A stretch of 64,000 nt of DNA from Arthrobacter woluwensis (GTDB lineage Bacteria; Actinomycetota; Actinomycetes; Actinomycetales; Micrococcaceae): contig NZ_JAUSXR010000001.1 of NCBI RefSeq assembly GCF_030816155.1, forward strand, positions 248,001-312,000, in the 5' to 3' direction. A program made the position numbers and the translations under genes. This document shows, piece after piece, positions 24,945-33,602 of this stretch (position 1 is the first letter of the stretch; each line of letters opens with the position of its first letter). Below the pieces are notes generated by a model, which worked only from the letters and a program-made list of their open reading frames with translations, had not been told where the DNA came from and made no database searches.

Positions 24945-26570
24945 TCAGGCGGCCACCAGCCGCCGTTCCCTCGCATCCTCCGCGGAGGTGGAGAGGAACC
25001 GGGCGTAGGCCGGGATGGTCAGGAAGGTCGGGAAGAAGGAGGCCAGGGCCACTTCCTCGAAGAGCTCCCGGGCGTCGCGGAAGCGGTCGCCCTCGAAGCG
25101 CTCCAGGCCGCTGTAGACCTCCTCGAAGATCTCCGTCACCCATTCCCGGGTGATGACCTCGCCCTGGTCCGTGATCGCCTGGTTGTGGATCCACTGCCAG
25201 AGCTGCGACCGGGAGATCTCCGCCGTGGACGCGTCCTCCATGTTGCGGCGGATCGTCACGGCGCCGTTGCCCCGCAGCCAGGATTCGATGTAGCGGATCC
25301 CGATCTCCACGTTGGAGCGGATGCCCGCCTCCGTGATGGTGCCGGTGGTCTGCGAGAGGTCGATCAGGGCGCGGGCGTCCGGGACCACGTCCAGGCGCTG
25401 CCGGTCCATCTGGTGCGGACGCTGGCCGAGGGCGGCGTCGAACACCTCGCGGGCGGAGGACACCAGATCCGGATGGGCCACCCAGGTGCCGTCGAAACCG
25501 TCCACGGCGAAGCGCGTGGTGTCCGCGCGGACCGCCGCGGTCGCACGGGCGTTCTGTGCGGCGTCGCGCCGGCTGGGAACCTCGGCGGACATGCCGCCGA
25601 TCGCCATGGCGCCCCGCTTGTGGCAGAGGTGCACCAGCTGTTCTGAGTAGGCCCGGATGAACGGCTGCTCCATGGTGATCTGGGAGCGGTCCGGGAGGAC
25701 GAAGCGCGGACCGCGGGTCCGGAACGTCTTGATGAGGGAGAAGATGTAGTCCCAGTGCCCGGCGGCCAGGCCGGAGGCGTGATCCCGCAGTTCGTACAGG
25801 ATCTCCTCCATCTCGAAGGCCGCCGAGATGGTCTCGATGAGGACCGTGGCACGGATGGTGCCCTGGGGCAGTCCCAGCAGGTCCTGGGCCAGGATGAACA
25901 GGTCATTCCACCACCGGGCCTCCTGGTGAGTCTCCACCTTCGGCAGGTAGAAGTAGGGGCCGCGGCCCTGGGCCAGCAGGCGACGGGCGTTGTGGAAGAA
26001 GTACAGCCCGAAGTCGACGATCGACCCGGAGACCGGCTGTCCGCCGGAGAGGAGGTGCTTCTCCGGCAGGTGCAGACCGCGGGGTCGCATCACGATGGTG
26101 GGCAGCGTGCCCTCGGTCAGACGCAGCTCCGTGCCGTCCGGGGCGGTGAAGTCGATGCGCCGTTCCAGGGCGTCCATCAGGTTCAGCTGGCCGGAGATGA
26201 TGTTGCGCCAGCTCGGGGTCAGGGAGTCCTCGAAGTCCGCCACCCAGACGGAGGCGCCCGAGTTCAGCGCGCTGATGGTGGTGCGGCGGTCGGTGGGTCC
26301 GGCCAGTTCGACGCGGCGTTCGTTCAGGCCCGGGGCCGGCGGGGCGACCCGCCAGCTGCGGTCCTCGCGGATGTGTTCGGTGCCGTGCGGGAACTGCGGG
26401 TCCTCGCCGCCGGCGATCCGGGCCCGGCGGCCGTGACGGGCGTCGAGCAGTTCGGTGCGGCGCTCGCCGAGCGCACGGTGCAGCCGTTCGATGAATTCCA
26501 GGGCCTCCGGGGTCAGGATCTCTCCCTGCCTCCGGATCGGCTGAGCGGTGAGCTCGAAGGTGGTGGTCAT
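24945..26570 (-). CDS. aceB: Malate synthase A
   Basis: Condenses glyoxylate with acetyl-CoA to malate, the second step of the glyoxylate shunt. The 541-residue length fits the A type. Visible family blocks are AGPTDRRTTISALNSGASVWVADFEDS (cited in part), PTIVMRPRGLHLPEKH, IRATVLIETISAAFEMEEIL with the catalytic-region Arg/Glu, and DGTWVAHPDL. It lies 33 bp downstream of aceA on the same strand, forming an operon that closes with a strong hairpin. The divergent ramB-type gene is the likely controller. Confidence 0.95.
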   Translation of the reverse strand: MTTTFELTAQPIRRQGEILTPEALEFIERLHRALGERRTELLDARHGRRARIAGGEDPQFPHGTEHIREDRSWRVAPPAPGLNERRVELAGPTDRRTTISALNSGASVWVADFEDSLTPSWRNIISGQLNLMDALERRIDFTAPDGTELRLTEGTLPTIVMRPRGLHLPEKHLLSGGQPVSGSIVDFGLYFFHNARRLLAQGRGPYFYLPKVETHQEARWWNDLFILAQDLLGLPQGTIRATVLIETISAAFEMEEILYELRDHASGLAAGHWDYIFSLIKTFRTRGPRFVLPDRSQITMEQPFIRAYSEQLVHLCHKRGAMAIGGMSAEVPSRRDAAQNARATAAVRADTTRFAVDGFDGTWVAHPDLVSSAREVFDAALGQRPHQMDRQRLDVVPDARALIDLSQTTGTITEAGIRSNVEIGIRYIESWLRGNGAVTIRRNMEDASTAEISRSQLWQWIHNQAITDQGEVITREWVTEIFEEVYSGLERFEGDRFRDARELFEEVALASFFPTFLTIPAYARFLSTSAEDARERRLVAA

Positions 26571-26603
26571 GTCACTGTCCTTAGAAAATTTGTGCGGGGA
26601 GCC

Positions 26604-27920
26604 TCAGTGGAACTGGCCTTCTTCGGTGGATCCCACCAGGGCCAGGGTGCTGCCGTTCGGGTTCAGGGCAGTGGAGACCAGATCGAAGTAGCCGGTGCCC
26701 ACTTCGCGCTGGTGCTTGGTTGCGGTGTATCCGCGGTCTTCGGCGGCGAACTCGCGCTCCTGGAGCTCCACGTAGGCGCTCATGCCGTCACGGGCGTAGC
26801 CGTGGGCGAGATCGAACATGGAGTAGTTCAGGGCGTGGAAGCCGGCCAGGGTGATGAACTGGAAGGTGAAGCCCATGGCGCCCAGCTCGCGCTGGAACTT
26901 GGCGATCGTGGCGTCGTCCAGGTGCTTCTTCCAGTTGAAGGACGGGGAGCAGTTGTAGGCGAGCATCTGGTCCGGGAACTCGGACTTGACGGCCTCCGCG
27001 AACTTCCGGGCCAGCTCGAGGTCCGGGGTGCCGGTCTCCATCCAGATGAGGTCCGAGTACGGCGCGTAGGCCTTGGCACGGGCGATGCAGGGCTCGATCC
27101 CGTTGCGGACCTTGTAGAAGCCCTCCGCCGTGCGCTCGCCGGTGATGAACTCCTGGTCCCGCTCGTCCACGTCACTCGTGATGAGCGTGGCGGCTTCGGC
27201 GTCCGTCCGGGCGATGATGACACTCGGGACGCCGGAGACGTCGGCGGCCAGGCGGGCCGCGTTGAGGGTTCGGATGTGCTGCTGGGTCGGGATCAGCACC
27301 TTGCCGCCCAGGTGGCCGCACTTCTTCTCGCTGGCCAGCTGGTCCTCCCAGTGAACGCCCGAGGCGCCGGAGGCGATCATGGACTTCATGAGCTCGTAGG
27401 CGTTCAGCGGACCGCCGAAACCGGCCTCGGCGTCGGCCACGATCGGGACCAGCCAGTCCTCCACGGACTGCTTGCCTTCGGAGAATTCGATCTGGTCCGC
27501 GCGGAGCAGGGCGTTGTTGATGCGGCGGACCACCTGCGGCACGGAGTTCGCCGGGTACAGGGACTGGTCCGGGTAAGTCTGCGCGGCGTTGTTGGCGTCC
27601 GCTGCGACCTGCCAGCCGGAGAGGTAGATGGCCTTGAGCCCGGCCTTGACCTGCTGCACGGCCTGGTTGCCGGTGAGGGCGCCGAGGGCGTGGGTGTGCT
27701 CGCCCTTGCTCTGCTGCTCCTTGAGCTGGGCCCAGAGCTTCTCCGAACCGCGGCGGGCAAGGGTGTGTTCTTCGCTGACACGACCGCGGAGGCGGACGAC
27801 GTCGGCGGCCGAGTAGTCGCGCTGGATGCCCTCCCAACGCGGGTTGGCAGACCATTCCAGCTCCAGGGCCGCCGCCGACTCTTCGGGGGTGCTCGGGGAA
27901 GTGGTGAATTCTGCGGTCAT
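26604..27920 (-). CDS. aceA: Isocitrate lyase
   Basis: Cleaves isocitrate to glyoxylate and succinate, allowing growth on acetate or fatty acids. The 438-residue protein has the catalytic loop signature KKCGHLGGK (Cys in KKCGH), the substrate-binding [16 protein letters not shown] and [11 protein letters not shown]. Length is that of the short bacterial type. It is first in the aceA-aceB operon and divergent from a RamB-like regulator over 141 bp. Confidence 0.96.
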   Translation of the reverse strand: MTAEFTTSPSTPEESAAALELEWSANPRWEGIQRDYSAADVVRLRGRVSEEHTLARRGSEKLWAQLKEQQSKGEHTHALGALTGNQAVQQVKAGLKAIYLSGWQVAADANNAAQTYPDQSLYPANSVPQVVRRINNALLRADQIEFSEGKQSVEDWLVPIVADAEAGFGGPLNAYELMKSMIASGASGVHWEDQLASEKKCGHLGGKVLIPTQQHIRTLNAARLAADVSGVPSVIIARTDAEAATLITSDVDERDQEFITGERTAEGFYKVRNGIEPCIARAKAYAPYSDLIWMETGTPDLELARKFAEAVKSEFPDQMLAYNCSPSFNWKKHLDDATIAKFQRELGAMGFTFQFITLAGFHALNYSMFDLAHGYARDGMSAYVELQEREFAAEDRGYTATKHQREVGTGYFDLVSTALNPNGSTLALVGSTEEGQFH

Positions 27921-28007
27921 GTCCGTCTCCTCAAGTAGGGCTCTTCACTGAGCTCTTGATGCCGGCTGTTCTTTGCCGTGCTTCAAGATTTCCGCAGTTT
28001 CACACCT

Positions 28008-28032
28008 CTTTCCAGAGGTTTTCCCTGGAAAG
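28008..28032. promoter_or_regulatory. Candidate RamB autoregulatory operator
   Basis: Perfect 8-bp inverted repeat, CTTTCCAG and CTGGAAAG, with a 9-nt spacer. It sits where the -35 region of the ramB promoter would be (its -10 is 28050-28055) and about 90 bp before aceA. Confidence 0.5.
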
Positions 28033-28061
28033 AAATGCACTTCTTCCCGTATTCTCAAAAA

Positions 28062-29564
28062 ATGACGCGTTCGGAGCAGCAAGCGGTCCGTGGCAACTGG
28101 CATGCCGGCCTCGAGAGGCCCGCGCCCCTGGGCGACAGCGGCGGGGTGGATGTCATCGCGCTCGGCCGCCGGGTCCGGCACCTGCGCAAGAAGGCGGGCC
28201 TGACGCTCGAGGCGCTCTCCGGCGTTGTCGGCATGGCGCCGAGCCAGCTCAGCCTGCTGGAGAACGGCAAGCGCGAGCCGCGCCTGGGCGCGTTGCAGCA
28301 GCTGGCCGGAGCGCTCGACGTCGGGCTGGACGATCTGCTCGGCACGGAGCCTCCCAGCCGGCGCGCCGCCATGGAGATCGAGCTGGAGCGCTACCAGCGC
28401 AGTGCTCTCTACGAGTCCCTCAATCTGCCCGCCATCCGGGTGGGACCGCGGCTGCCCAACGACGTGCTCGAAGCGCAGCTCGGCCTGCTGAAGGAACTGG
28501 AACGGCGCCTCAACGAGCAGCTCGCCACCCCCGAGGAGGCGCGCCGGGCGAACAGCGAGCTGCGCGTGATGATGCGCCAGCGGGGCAACTACTTCCCGGA
28601 GTACGAGGCTGAGGCCAAGAAGGTCCTGGCCGGCGTCGGGTACAGCGGCGGGCCGCTCAGTCAGTTCGTCATCTCGGACATCGCCGCCCACCTGGGCTTC
28701 ACCCTGCACCACGTCAGCGACCTCCCGCACTCCACCCGGAGCGTGACGGACCTGAAGAACCGGCGGATCTACCTCACGCAGGGCTCGTCCGGCGATCACG
28801 ATCCGCGGTCGGTGCTGCTCCAGGCGCTGGGTCACTATGTGCTGGGGCACGAGACGCCGCGGAACTACGGGGACTTCCTGCACCAGCGCGTGGCCACGAA
28901 CTACTTCGCCGCCGCGCTCATGCTGCCCGAGGACGCGACGGTCGAGTTCCTGCAGCATGCCAAGGCGGCCAAGGAGATCGCCATCGAGGACCTGCGGGAC
29001 CACTTCGCCGTGTCCTATGAGACGGCCGCCCACCGCTTCACCAACCTCGCCACGCACCACCTGGGCATCACGACGCATTTCCAGAAGACGCATCAGAGCG
29101 GCATCATCTACAAGGCCTATGAGAACGACGGCGTGATCTTCCCGAAGGACCACACGGGGTCGATCGAAGGCCAGCCGAGCTGCAAGAACTGGACCAGCCG
29201 GGTGGTGTTCGGGGTGGCCGACAAGTTCAGTCCCTACAGCCAGTACACGGACACCAAGGCCGGGACGTTCTGGTGCACGGCCCGCACCGAGCGCTCCGCC
29301 GGTGGCCAGTTCTCGCTGTCCGTCGGAGTGCCGTACGCCCATGTGAAGTGGTTCCGCGGGCGCGAGACGACGGTCCGTTCGGTGTCGAACTGCCCCGATC
29401 CGAGCTGTTGCCGGCAGCCCCCGGCGCAGCTCTCGGATGCCTGGGCCGGGAACGCCTGGCCATCCGCGCGGGCGCACTCGCACCTCCTGGCGGCCATGCC
29501 TCCGGGCGCTTTCCCCGGCGTGGACGAGACCGAGGTCTACAGCTTCCTGGCCGCGCACGAGTAG
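28062..29564 (+). CDS. ramB: RamB-type regulator of acetate metabolism (XRE HTH + ScfR domains)
   Basis: A 500-residue regulator with an N-terminal XRE helix-turn-helix (LGRRVRHLRKKAGLTLEALS ... LSLLENGKREPRLGALQQLA), a middle IrrE/ImmA-like domain (QALGHYVLGHE; the HExxH motif is absent) and a C-terminal short-chain-fatty-acyl (ScfR) domain with cysteines (CPDPSCC). In Corynebacterium glutamicum RamB represses aceA and aceB during growth on glucose; here the gene is divergent from aceA. ATG at 28062 is chosen because TATTCT ends 6 nt upstream (leaderless). An upstream in-frame ATG at 28035 is the alternative. Confidence 0.88.
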   Translation: MTRSEQQAVRGNWHAGLERPAPLGDSGGVDVIALGRRVRHLRKKAGLTLEALSGVVGMAPSQLSLLENGKREPRLGALQQLAGALDVGLDDLLGTEPPSRRAAMEIELERYQRSALYESLNLPAIRVGPRLPNDVLEAQLGLLKELERRLNEQLATPEEARRANSELRVMMRQRGNYFPEYEAEAKKVLAGVGYSGGPLSQFVISDIAAHLGFTLHHVSDLPHSTRSVTDLKNRRIYLTQGSSGDHDPRSVLLQALGHYVLGHETPRNYGDFLHQRVATNYFAAALMLPEDATVEFLQHAKAAKEIAIEDLRDHFAVSYETAAHRFTNLATHHLGITTHFQKTHQSGIIYKAYENDGVIFPKDHTGSIEGQPSCKNWTSRVVFGVADKFSPYSQYTDTKAGTFWCTARTERSAGGQFSLSVGVPYAHVKWFRGRETTVRSVSNCPDPSCCRQPPAQLSDAWAGNAWPSARAHSHLLAAMPPGAFPGVDETEVYSFLAAHE

Positions 29565-29716
29565 GCGCGCACTGTTGCGGCACAGGTGCAACCGGGCTCA
29601 GTCGGCCGCGGAGGGCGTCCCGGGGTGGGGCATGACGTGAAAAGCCGGTCCCTTGTGGCGTAGGATTCCGGGTGCCCTCGGGCGCATCGCACCACCTTCT
29701 GCAGAAATGAGGCTCC

Positions 29717-31142
29717 ATGTCCCAGGACAGCCCGCACCCCGAGGGGAAGAAACTCCGCTCCCGTCACGTCACCATGATCACGCTGGGCGGGATCATCGGT
29801 TCCAGCCTGTTCGTCGGGTCGGCCAATGTGATCAAGGCCGTCGGTCCGGCCGCCGTGATCTCCTACCTCATCGGCGGTCTGCTGGTCTTCCTGGCCATGC
29901 GGATGCTGGGCGAGATGGCCGCGGCGCGTCCCGCCGTCGGCTCCTTCATGGAGTACGCCCGAGTGGGTCTGGGCGACTGGGCCGCGTACTTCGTGGGGGT
30001 GGCTCTACTGGTACTTCTGGGTGGGCGTGATCGCCTACGAGGCCGTGGTGGGCGGCTCCATCCTGAACGGCTGGGTGCCCGGGGTGCCGCAGTGGGTCTT
30101 CTCGATCCTCCTGCTCCTCGTGTTCACCGGGGCGAACCTGGTGTCCCTGCGGTCCTTCGGTGAGACCGAGTTCTGGCTGGCCAGCATCAAGGTGGCCGCG
30201 ATCGTGGTCTTCCTCGTGGTCGGCATCCTGTTCGCCTTCGGTCTGTGGCCGAACGCGCACTTCTCCATCCCGAACCTCTGGGAGCACGGCGGCTTCATGC
30301 CCGAGGGCGTCGGCGCCGTGGTCGGCGGCGTGGCCATCGTGATCTTCTCCTACTTCGGCACCGAGATCGCCGTCATGGCGGCTTCCGAGTCGGAGGACCC
30401 GGCCAAGGGCGTCCGGCAGGCCACCAGCACCGTCATCTGGCGCATCCTGATCTTCTTCGTCGGAGCGGTCCTGCTGATCGTCACCATCGTGCCGTGGGAC
30501 CAGCTGCCGAACCCGAAGGAGAAGGCGCCGTTCGCCTACCTCTTCAGCCTGTACGGCCTGCCGGGCGCCGACGTCGTCATGAGCGCCGTGATCCTGACCG
30601 CCGTCTGCTCCGTGCTGAACTCCGGTCTGTATTCCGCCGCGCGGATGTTCTCCTCGATCGCAGAGCAGGGCTACGCACCGAAGCTGATCGCACGGAAGTC
30701 CTCCTCCGGTGTGCCCGTGGCCGCCGTCATCGCCTCGACTCTGGGTGGCTACGCCGCGGTGATCATCAACTTCACCGCCCCGGATTCCGGCATCTTCGAC
30801 TTCATCATGAACTCCGCCGGCCTCGTGGCGCTGTTCGTCTACGCGTTCATCGCCCTGACTCAGTTGCGCACCCGTGCGGCGCTGAGCCCGGAGGAGGAGT
30901 CGCAGCTCAAGCTCAAGATGTGGCTGCACCCGTGGCTCGGCATCCTGGTGATCGTGGCGGTGCTCGGCATCGTGGTGGTCATGCTGTTCTCCGGCGAGTC
31001 CGGTCGGACGCAGGTCTGGACGTCTCTCGTCTCCGTCGCGGTCCTGGCGATCTGCTGGCCGTTCGTGCGCAAGCAGTTGAAGGCGCGCCGAGCCGCCGGG
31101 CTCGAGGAGCACGGGGTGCCCGCGGAGATCACGGGACACTAG
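29717..31142 (+). pseudogene. Amino acid permease (APC, GABA/aromatic type), frameshifted
   Basis: A 12-segment amino acid:proton symporter. It opens RSRHVTMITLGGIIGSSLFVG, the standard AAP-family start. The frame breaks at the GGGGG run 29995-29999: removing one G restores DWAAYFVGWLYWYFWVGVIA, and the second frame then runs intact to 31142 (about 474 residues in total). The APC motif FSYFGTEIAVMAASESEDP is present. Everything outside the single base is well preserved, so a sequencing error is possible. The closest types are GabP, AnsP and PheP; substrate uncertain. Confidence 0.82.
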
Positions 31143-31177
31143 AAGTCAGGACACTAGGGGCCTCGACCGTAAAAAGC

Positions 31178-31206
31178 AGGGCCGTCGGATTCGTTCCGGC
31201 GGCCCT
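31178..31206 (+). terminator. Terminator after permease gene
   Basis: 11-bp stem AGGGCCGTCGG / CCGGCGGCCCT with one G-T pair and a 7-nt loop, 36 nt past the permease stop. Confidence 0.65.
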
Positions 31207-31244
31207 TGCCGTTGCCGCCCGGAAACAATGTCGGAGGGCGGGCG

Positions 31245-31259
31245 TAGGCTCCGGTCATG
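31245..31259 (+). promoter_or_regulatory. Orphan leaderless promoter and start codon
   Basis: TAGGCT (31245-31250), 6 nt, then ATG at 31257, the same signature as at true leaderless genes. The frame it opens (about 101 codons) lies antisense to the XRE gene and has no family look. It may be the remains of a gene displaced by the restriction island. Confidence 0.35.
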
Positions 31260-31268
31260 ACCGGAGGA

Positions 31269-31544
31269 TCACTTGCCGCTGTTCTCCAGGACCAGGTCGA
31301 TCAGCTCTTTGGGATCGATCCGGTAGACGCGCGCCAGCTCCAGCAAGGTGGCGATGGTGGGGTTCGACGTCGCGCGGTCGCCGTAGTCACGGTGCCCCAG
31401 CTCGAGCGTGCGGTAGTGGCCGCGGGACAACCCGATGAGCCCGGCGACCTCGGCCTGCGTCCAGCCGAAGTCCGCGCGGAGCGCCTGCAAGCGCAGACCG
31501 AGGGCCTTGGAGGCCTCCGGAGTGAGCTTGGCATGACTGGACAC
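31269..31544 (-). CDS. XRE family regulator beside the type III R-M genes
   Basis: A 91-residue DNA-binding protein with one Cro/CI helix-turn-helix (LGLRLQALRADFGWTQAEVA ... LSRGHYRTLELGHRDYG) and a short C-terminal helix (TIATLLELARVYRIDPKEL). Size and position, divergent from a restriction-modification operon, match controller (C) proteins that time methylase and nuclease expression. Start GTG at 31544. The 109-bp gap to mod carries repeated TGACA half-sites. Controller function is inferred from context. Confidence 0.75.
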   Translation of the reverse strand: MSSHAKLTPEASKALGLRLQALRADFGWTQAEVAGLIGLSRGHYRTLELGHRDYGDRATSNPTIATLLELARVYRIDPKELIDLVLENSGK

Positions 31545-31576
31545 CCATCAATGACAGAGTAGAAAGCCCCTGTTCG

Positions 31577-31594
31577 TGACATGTATAACTGTCA
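31577..31594. promoter_or_regulatory. Candidate operator of the R-M regulator
   Basis: TGACA at 31577-31581 and TGTCA at 31590-31594 in inverted orientation around TGTATAAC; another TGACA is at 31552-31556. It is A+T rich and lies between the XRE gene and mod. Confidence 0.45.
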
Positions 31595-31653
31595 TAGTGT
31601 GCGAAATCGATCACTGTGACTGTTTGCAACGGTCCAGCAGGGAGGAGAACGGG

Positions 31654-33513
31654 ATGCCGGACGGAATCCGGACGGTCGAGGAGCTTGCGGGGGAGCGCCG
31701 CCCGGACCGCGTCGCGGACCTGAGGGAGCTCTTCCCGGAAGCCTTCGCGGACGGCGTCGTGGACCTTGCGCGGCTGCGCGTCCTGCTCGGCGACGCCGTC
31801 CCCACCCTGGGCGCCGACGAGCCACAGGAACGGTACGGGCTCAGCTGGCCCGGCAAGCGCGAGGCGATCCGGCTGGCGCAGCGACCGTCCACGGGCACCC
31901 TGGACCCGCTGCACCACGAGTCCGTCGGCTGGGCGGGCACCCGGAACGCCGTCGTCGAGGGAGAGAATCTCGAAGTCCTCAAGCTCCTGCAGAAGCCGTA
32001 CTACGGCAGCGTCAAGCTGATCTACCTGGACCCGCCCTACAACACCGGCCACGACTTCATCTATGAGGACGACTTCGCCGAGCCCACCGCGGCCTACCTC
32101 CGGCGCTCCGGGCAGGTGGACGGCCAGGGGTTCCGCACCTCGGCCAACCGGGAGACGTCGGGCCGGTTCCACTCGGACTGGCTGAGCATGATGTACCCGC
32201 GGCTAGTCCTGGCGCGGAGCCTGCTGGCCGAGGACGGCGCGCTGATCGTCTCCATCGACGACGGCGAGCTGGCCTCCCTGCGCCACCTGGTGGACGAGAT
32301 CTTCGGCTCGGAGAACTTCGTGGCCACCCTGATCCATCAGCGGGCCAAGGGCGGGGGCAACGCCCGGCACGTGGTGCGCGGCCACGACTACGCGCTCGTC
32401 GTGGCCAAGTCCCTGCGGAGCCTGCCGCCGCTGCGCCGCGACAAGGTGGTCCAGGGCCGCGTCGAGGAGATCGACGGCGTGCGGTACCTGGTCGATGACG
32501 ACGTGATCCGCAAGACCTTCGGCAAGTACGAGCCGGGGGTGGAGCGCCGCTGCCTGTACGAGGAACTGGTCGAGTACAAGGGCGAGGCGAAGAAACGGGA
32601 GGTGGACGAGCGGATCGCCCGCGGCGAACTCTTCCTCCTGCCGTGGGGCGACGGCAAGCACGCCGTCGCGAAGCGCACCCCCGTCCGGGAGGCCTCCTCC
32701 AAGCTCTACTCGATCGTGAAGGTTCTCTCCGAACTGGGCCGCAAGGACCTGGAACGGCTCGGCCTGGACGGCGCCTTCGACTATCCGAAGCCCGTGGACT
32801 TCGTGCAGCAGCTCGTCCGCGCCGCCACCTCGCCGAACGGCGGCGATCTGGTGCTGGACTTCTTCGCCGGCTCCGGCACGACGGCCGAGGCGGTGCTCCG
32901 GCAGAACGCCGACGACGGCGGCGACCGCCGCTTCCTGCTCGTCCAGCTTCCCGAGGAGTCCGGTCAGCCCGGGTTGCCCACCCTGGCCGCCGTCACCCGG
33001 GAGCGTGTGCGGCGCGCTGGACGCCTGCTGAGATCGGAGGCTGGCGCAGGCCTGGCGGAGGCGGAGGCCGTCCCCGGCGACACCGGTTTCCGGGCCTTCC
33101 GGCTGAGCGCGTCCCACTTCCGGGAGTGGTCTCCGGAGGCGAGCACTCTGCTCGGGGAGGACCTGGAGGTGTTCGTGGACAACGTCGAGGCGTCGGCCAC
33201 GGACGAACAGATCGTGCACGAGATCCTCCTCAAGGCGGGAGTCCGCCTGGACACGTCCCTCGAGGCGCTGCCGCTGGCCGGGGAAACGCTGGTCCTCGCC
33301 GAGGGCGGAGCGGTCGCCGTGAGCGCGGCCCGGAGGATCACTCCGGAGTTCATCGAGGCGCTCCTGGACTTCGATCCGGCCCCGCGGCGGATCTTCCTGC
33401 TGGACTCGGCGTTCGGTGAGGACGACTCACTCAAGCTCAACGCACGGCTCCGCCTCGCCGCCCGCCATGGGGAGACCGACCCGGACCGGGACCACGCGTT
33501 GCGGACGGTGTAG
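31654..33513 (+). CDS. mod: Type III restriction-modification, DNA methyltransferase (Mod)
   Basis: A 619-residue beta-class adenine-N6 methyltransferase. The catalytic motif IV DPPYNTG is at residues 126-132 and the AdoMet motif I DFFAGSGTT at 402-410, in the order that defines the beta class of type III Mod proteins. The target-recognition region lies between about 200 and 370. Mod alone methylates, and with Res it forms the nuclease. ATG at 31654 follows GGGAGGAG. The res gene starts 90 bp downstream. The C-terminal 150 residues (EVFVDNVEASATDEQIVHEI) are typical of the family. Confidence 0.94.
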   Translation: MPDGIRTVEELAGERRPDRVADLRELFPEAFADGVVDLARLRVLLGDAVPTLGADEPQERYGLSWPGKREAIRLAQRPSTGTLDPLHHESVGWAGTRNAVVEGENLEVLKLLQKPYYGSVKLIYLDPPYNTGHDFIYEDDFAEPTAAYLRRSGQVDGQGFRTSANRETSGRFHSDWLSMMYPRLVLARSLLAEDGALIVSIDDGELASLRHLVDEIFGSENFVATLIHQRAKGGGNARHVVRGHDYALVVAKSLRSLPPLRRDKVVQGRVEEIDGVRYLVDDDVIRKTFGKYEPGVERRCLYEELVEYKGEAKKREVDERIARGELFLLPWGDGKHAVAKRTPVREASSKLYSIVKVLSELGRKDLERLGLDGAFDYPKPVDFVQQLVRAATSPNGGDLVLDFFAGSGTTAEAVLRQNADDGGDRRFLLVQLPEESGQPGLPTLAAVTRERVRRAGRLLRSEAGAGLAEAEAVPGDTGFRAFRLSASHFREWSPEASTLLGEDLEVFVDNVEASATDEQIVHEILLKAGVRLDTSLEALPLAGETLVLAEGGAVAVSAARRITPEFIEALLDFDPAPRRIFLLDSAFGEDDSLKLNARLRLAARHGETDPDRDHALRTV

Positions 33514-33602
33514 GCGGGGCGGGTCACCAACCGCCCCCACGGTTTCGCCCGGGAACCGCACCAGCCGCCCCGCACTCGCCCCGACCTTTTAGAAAGAGGC
33601 CC

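Noticed and set aside
31257..31562. Plus-strand 101-codon frame with a leaderless promoter signature
   Set aside because: As a gene: product is Gln/Gly/Arg rich without family look and is antisense to a clear XRE gene. Kept only as a possible promoter relic.
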